62,000 nucleotides of DNA, from positions 1 through 62,000 of the forward strand of contig JBBHKE010000855.1 of NCBI GenBank assembly GCA_037447655.1. The letters are read 5' to 3'. A model generated the notes under the pieces. It was not told the origin of the DNA, did no database searches, and saw nothing but the letters and a program-made list of their open reading frames with translations. This document shows, piece after piece, positions 58,396-62,000 of this stretch. Source of the stretch: Zygnema cylindricum. Lineage: Eukaryota; Streptophyta; Zygnematophyceae; Zygnematales; Zygnemataceae. Each line of letters starts with the position of its first letter. Position 1 is the stretch's first letter. A program made the position numbers and the translations under genes.

Positions 58396-59166
58396 ACTGT
58401 ACCGTACAGCATTCACCTTTTCTGATTTTGTTTTAGAAACGAACTTCCGATGACCATTGTGATTACGACACAATGACACATGCCCACCCAAGGTAGAGAA
58501 AATCTGAGTACCTTTCTGGAGCTTTTCAGCTTGACCTGGCAGAACTCCAGAAGATATTTCCTTTTGTAAAAAATCAGGTCCTCCACGTCAGCTACGTCTA
58601 GATTCCCGAGCAACATATGTTTGGCCCAAACCAGAAAACAAATGACTTTCATACCGAACCTCGGAAAAACCGCGAGATTACTGAAACGTGTTCTATTTAC
58701 CAAATCATTTTTTAGCCGTTCCCAGACCTGCGGAGGCTGACCACGTGGTGATACTTATATTCCACGGTGCATGACGTCAAATAGACCAAACTATTGGCAA
58801 AAAATGCGTATATGTCGCCAGACTATCTGCATTTAGCTCGAATAATATCCCATTTACTCAATTTTCACTTAAAAGTGCGTCACATTCTGTCGTGTTAGGT
58901 GACGTTTGTCACGTTTTGTTTCCTATTTCTGTAAAATTTCCGCCTACGTGTCCAGCAGTCCTGGTCACAGCTTTCATCATCTTCTGTGACAGATTGTCAC
59001 GCTTCCCGACATTACATGACCTGTCGGACACCCAGACATAATTTACAATCTACAATGTTATGAAACGTTTTACTGCTCAAATTTGTTGTTGGTCTGTCAC
59101 AACTCTCCTCCTCTCCATCTCTCTTTCTGCTCTCTCGCTCTCTAACTGTCTTTCGCTCTCCCATCC
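58396..59166 (+). promoter_or_regulatory. Promoter and CU-rich 5' leader of the BBD gene
   Basis: The 60 nt before the ATG (59103-59166) are almost pure C and T (CTCTCCTCCTCTCCATCTCT style), a common plant 5' UTR feature. Further upstream there is no coding signal and no sure TATA box. Confidence 0.5.
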
Positions 59167-61935
59167 ATGGCTGCCACTGCCATTCGCCCTTCGTTACCTC
59201 TTTCTAATAGCGTCGTAATTTCAAAAAATGTGACACTTAGTGGCAACCAACGGTCCAGATTTGCGCTGCCTTCTGTTGAAGCTTCCTTACGCCAGTCATC
59301 CTCTTCTGCTGCTGCTGAGCCATCGGCTCTGACATGGCTCTCTCTTTCCAGAGCCACATCAGGTTTTTCATTTCTGCAGGAGTCTATTTCTGTAAACCGT
59401 GTAGGAAAGAAAAGGTCTCTAAAGGTTTGTGTGCAGATGAATGGTTTCAACAGAGAAAGTGCACCAGATGCGGACAATTACTTGGAGGCACAAGTGGTGG
59501 ATGCAGGTAATTAGTTATTTCCGATCACAACCATGCTGTCATGGTTTTATTTGTATCTCTTTCCTTTTATCACTTTATCTTTCGTCTGTTTTGTCCTTTG
59601 TGTATTACATTCTGGCCCTTTTCTCTCAATCTCATTCTTGCTTTCTCTAATACGATTCTCTATTTTATTGATTATGCTGTAGCTACCTCCTGATTGTATT
59701 AAATTTGTCCTGTTGAATTCGCGGTCACCCAATCCGGTTGCCTTGCACTAAACACATTTATTTGAGTTTATGGATTATAATACGCGTATAGTATTCCACT
59801 ACCACACATGGTTTCCATACCGTTTTGCACATTAGAACCATGACTGTGTGTGATGAAACTTGTCGCTACCAAGATCTACTCCGGTGTGTTTAAAACTGAA
59901 ATCTATGGTTTAAATCCATTTTATTTCTGACATGTAGAATTGCTGAATCTTTGTTATTGTTGTTGATTTTTGTTTCCTCCTTTTTCTCTCGCCCGTGATT
60001 TTGTTGCCTTTCCTTTTCTCCATGTCCTGTGGCCTTGCCTAAGCTTTGCCTTGGTGAGGCTGCTAAAATGTTGTAGGTGCGGTTTTATCATGTGAATTGG
60101 AAACGAAAATATAAACTACTTACAACTAGACAGTGAAGGTTGGAAGTCATTAATAGACATGGTGACAATGTTTTTAAATTATGTAGCTGTTACATCTAAT
60201 ATTAGAAATCACAATGTCGGTTGCTGAAGATTCTGTTTCTTTTTCTTGCTATTTTTTCCTGAAGATTTCCTGATGCTTTCTCTGTCCTGACGTTGCTTTC
60301 ATTATTTTTCTTTTTGTCATGTTGCTCTAATGCCTATGATACTGTTTCTTTTCCCTTTTTCTCTCTTTCGTGTCCTTTTCTCTGTTTGTTTTTCTTCTTA
60401 CCTGTGGCTTTGCTGAAGCTTTCTAGTGCTGGTTTTGGCTGCTTGTTTGTCCTGCAGTTCGCATGGTCCCTAGCTGCAACCGCCTCTACATGAGCATGCT
60501 GAGCGGCCAACAGGTGGAGGTTGTTCATGTCAATCCAACGGCCGGGAGGCTTTTGCATCAGAACAGCACACCTACCATCTTTCTGCGAATCTTGGACTCT
60601 TCAAATCTTATGCTTCCCATTGTTGTTGGTACGGACCTATTGATCCTCATGGTTGTGATTGGCCTGGACTCAGTTTCGCACATCTGATTGCTTTGGATTT
60701 GGTGTTGTGGTGACTAAATACATTTATCATTGATTTTGTCATGTTTTCCTTCAATTGACAGCAATGCTGGCAAGGAACTGAAACTGGCAGGAGCCGTTTC
60801 TTTGGACACCTATCTGTTTTGTTACCATTATCTTCCGTTCTTTTTGGGTTTTTTTTTTTTTGTAAAGTTCATCATGCTGACTAGCATTGTTTGAGTTTAC
60901 CAGTTAACTGACTTCGGGTATTTGAAAGGACTTTTTGATCCCGTGCCTTGCTTGAATGATTGCATCATTGTATAATGATCTGAACATTTTCTTTATGGTA
61001 TGTATATATATTAAGTTCTGAGGTTGTATATTTACAATGGCCTTGTATTTGTCCGTTTCTTTGTATTTTTGCAGGTGAAGCTGCTGTTATGTCGCTAATG
61101 AAGGCTTTGCATATGGATGTTCCGGTATGTTAATTATTCGCTAATTATTGAGTTTGGTTTTTGATGGGGATAGCTTATGTGTGGAATGGTATGGTAACGA
61201 GGGGCTAATTAGGATGCAAGACTCTTTTTTTTTGTCTTGTAACTCTTTGAATCTATGAAATTGTAACAAAGCCATTTGAAAACGAATTTGCTGGTTTTTT
61301 GCTCATTACAGGGAAGACCAAACCAGTATGAACTTATGGGAAATCTTGTGGAGCTTCTTAATTATGAGGTTGGTTTCCCACTCCTTTTCCTTGTGTTAAT
61401 TTTTCTGAAAACAAATTGCATTTTGTATGTTCACCAGTGTTTTTGCTCTCTCGGCATTTTTTTTGTGGCAAGAAGAGAAAAGCAACCTTTTCTCTCCCCC
61501 TCCCCCTTTCTCTCTCTCTCTCCACTTCCTCTCCCTCTCCCTCTCCCTCTCCCTCTCCCTCTCTCACTCCCTTTCCCCCTCAGCTCTCTCTTGCTCTATT
61601 TTCCTTCCTTTCTCCCTCTCTCTCTCTGGCATGAAGTTGTCTGCTCATGAATTTTGTGGATCCGGGAGATGGCAGGTGCGGATGGTGAAAGTGACAGATC
61701 GCGTGGTGGATACATATATTGCACGAATATACTTTGGAAAGGTAATATAGATTTACCGTTTTAAGTTGTAAACTTTCTGTTCAAGCTCTTGAACGCAGCG
61801 GTCAGGTAGAGTTTGGGTGACCTCATCAGTGAGAGAACGCTTTTTTGAAATGTGCAGCCGGGATTCGAATCTTCAGAGCTTCTCAGTGTCGATGCTCGGC
61901 CTTCAGATGCTATCAATCTGGCCGTTAGATCTAAA
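59167..61935 (+). CDS. BBD: Bifunctional nuclease (BBD family), six exons, 3' end outside window
   Basis: Member of the plant bifunctional nuclease family (BFN/DUF151 domain), reported to have RNase and DNase activity and links to ABA and stress responses (family knowledge). Exons 59167-59506, 60458-60628, 61075-61124, 61312-61368, 61676-61741 and 61858-61935 sum to 762 nt (254 codons) with matching phases. Residues 1 to about 85 are Ser/Arg/Ala-rich and poor in acids, like a plastid transit peptide. The BFN domain starts near residue 114. Seen in order are VRMVPSCNRLYMSMLSGQ, TPTIFLRILDSSNLMLPIVV, GEAAVMSLMKALHMDVP, GRPNQYELMGNLVELL, RVVDTYIARIYFGK and DARPSDAINLAVRSK, the last being the conserved R-P-S-D-A-(I/L)-A/N signature. 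The final donor is at 61936. Remaining exons, including any UVR domain found in relatives, lie beyond 62000. Confidence 0.93.
61496..61630. repeat. (CTCTCC)n tract in BBD intron 4/5
   Basis: About 130 bp of CCCTCTCC and CTCTCT in the 61369-61675 intron, ending about 45 nt before the next exon. It probably serves as or sits beside the polypyrimidine tract of that acceptor. Confidence 0.9.
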
Positions 61936-62000
61936 GTGAGTATTATTTTGTTTTTGATGGCATTTAATATGGGATCATGTAGGGAAAGTTTCAGGTTGCT

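Overview
The window is nuclear DNA from an intron-rich, repeat-laden green-lineage eukaryote. Genes have many short exons with GT-AG introns, and there are no bacterial operons or ribosome-binding sites. A plant-type bifunctional nuclease with a plastid-targeting-like N-terminus, a plant-style PLAA/DOA1 gene and an ABCB half-transporter point to a streptophyte. The large introns and dense transposable-element debris would suit a charophyte such as Chara. That species guess is inference; no sequence search was possible.

Layout: 1-98 is probably the tail of an upstream gene. 2430-15485 (minus) is a 12-exon TAP-type ABCB half-transporter whose exon phases sum exactly to 923 codons plus stop. 15.5-30.6 kb is a gene desert of MITEs, tandem repeats, microsatellites, a two-copy palindromic element and one decayed non-LTR retrotransposon with an apparent restriction-like endonuclease domain. 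30626-42608 (minus) is a complete 22-exon PLAA/DOA1 gene (WD40-PFU-PUL, 764 codons plus stop). A 434-bp gap separates it from a divergent unrecognised gene that starts at 43043 (plus) and has four traceable exons. 45.4-55.8 kb carries two diverged copies (minus) of a small secreted Pro/Thr-repeat protein gene, each with a strikingly conserved 5' block, together with duplicated segments and a pseudogenised Copia element. 56-58.4 kb is stacked MITEs. 59167 to the end (plus) is a bifunctional nuclease (BBD) gene cut off by the window edge.

How the genes relate: there is no shared pathway. PLAA acts in ubiquitin/Cdc48 turnover, the ABCB protein in membrane transport, BBD in nucleic-acid processing or stress regulation, and the Pro/Thr-rich proteins probably at the cell surface. 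The most unusual material is the duplicated secreted-protein locus, the conserved block upstream of it, and a TA-flanked MITE family found at eight or more sites, several inside introns of the genes.
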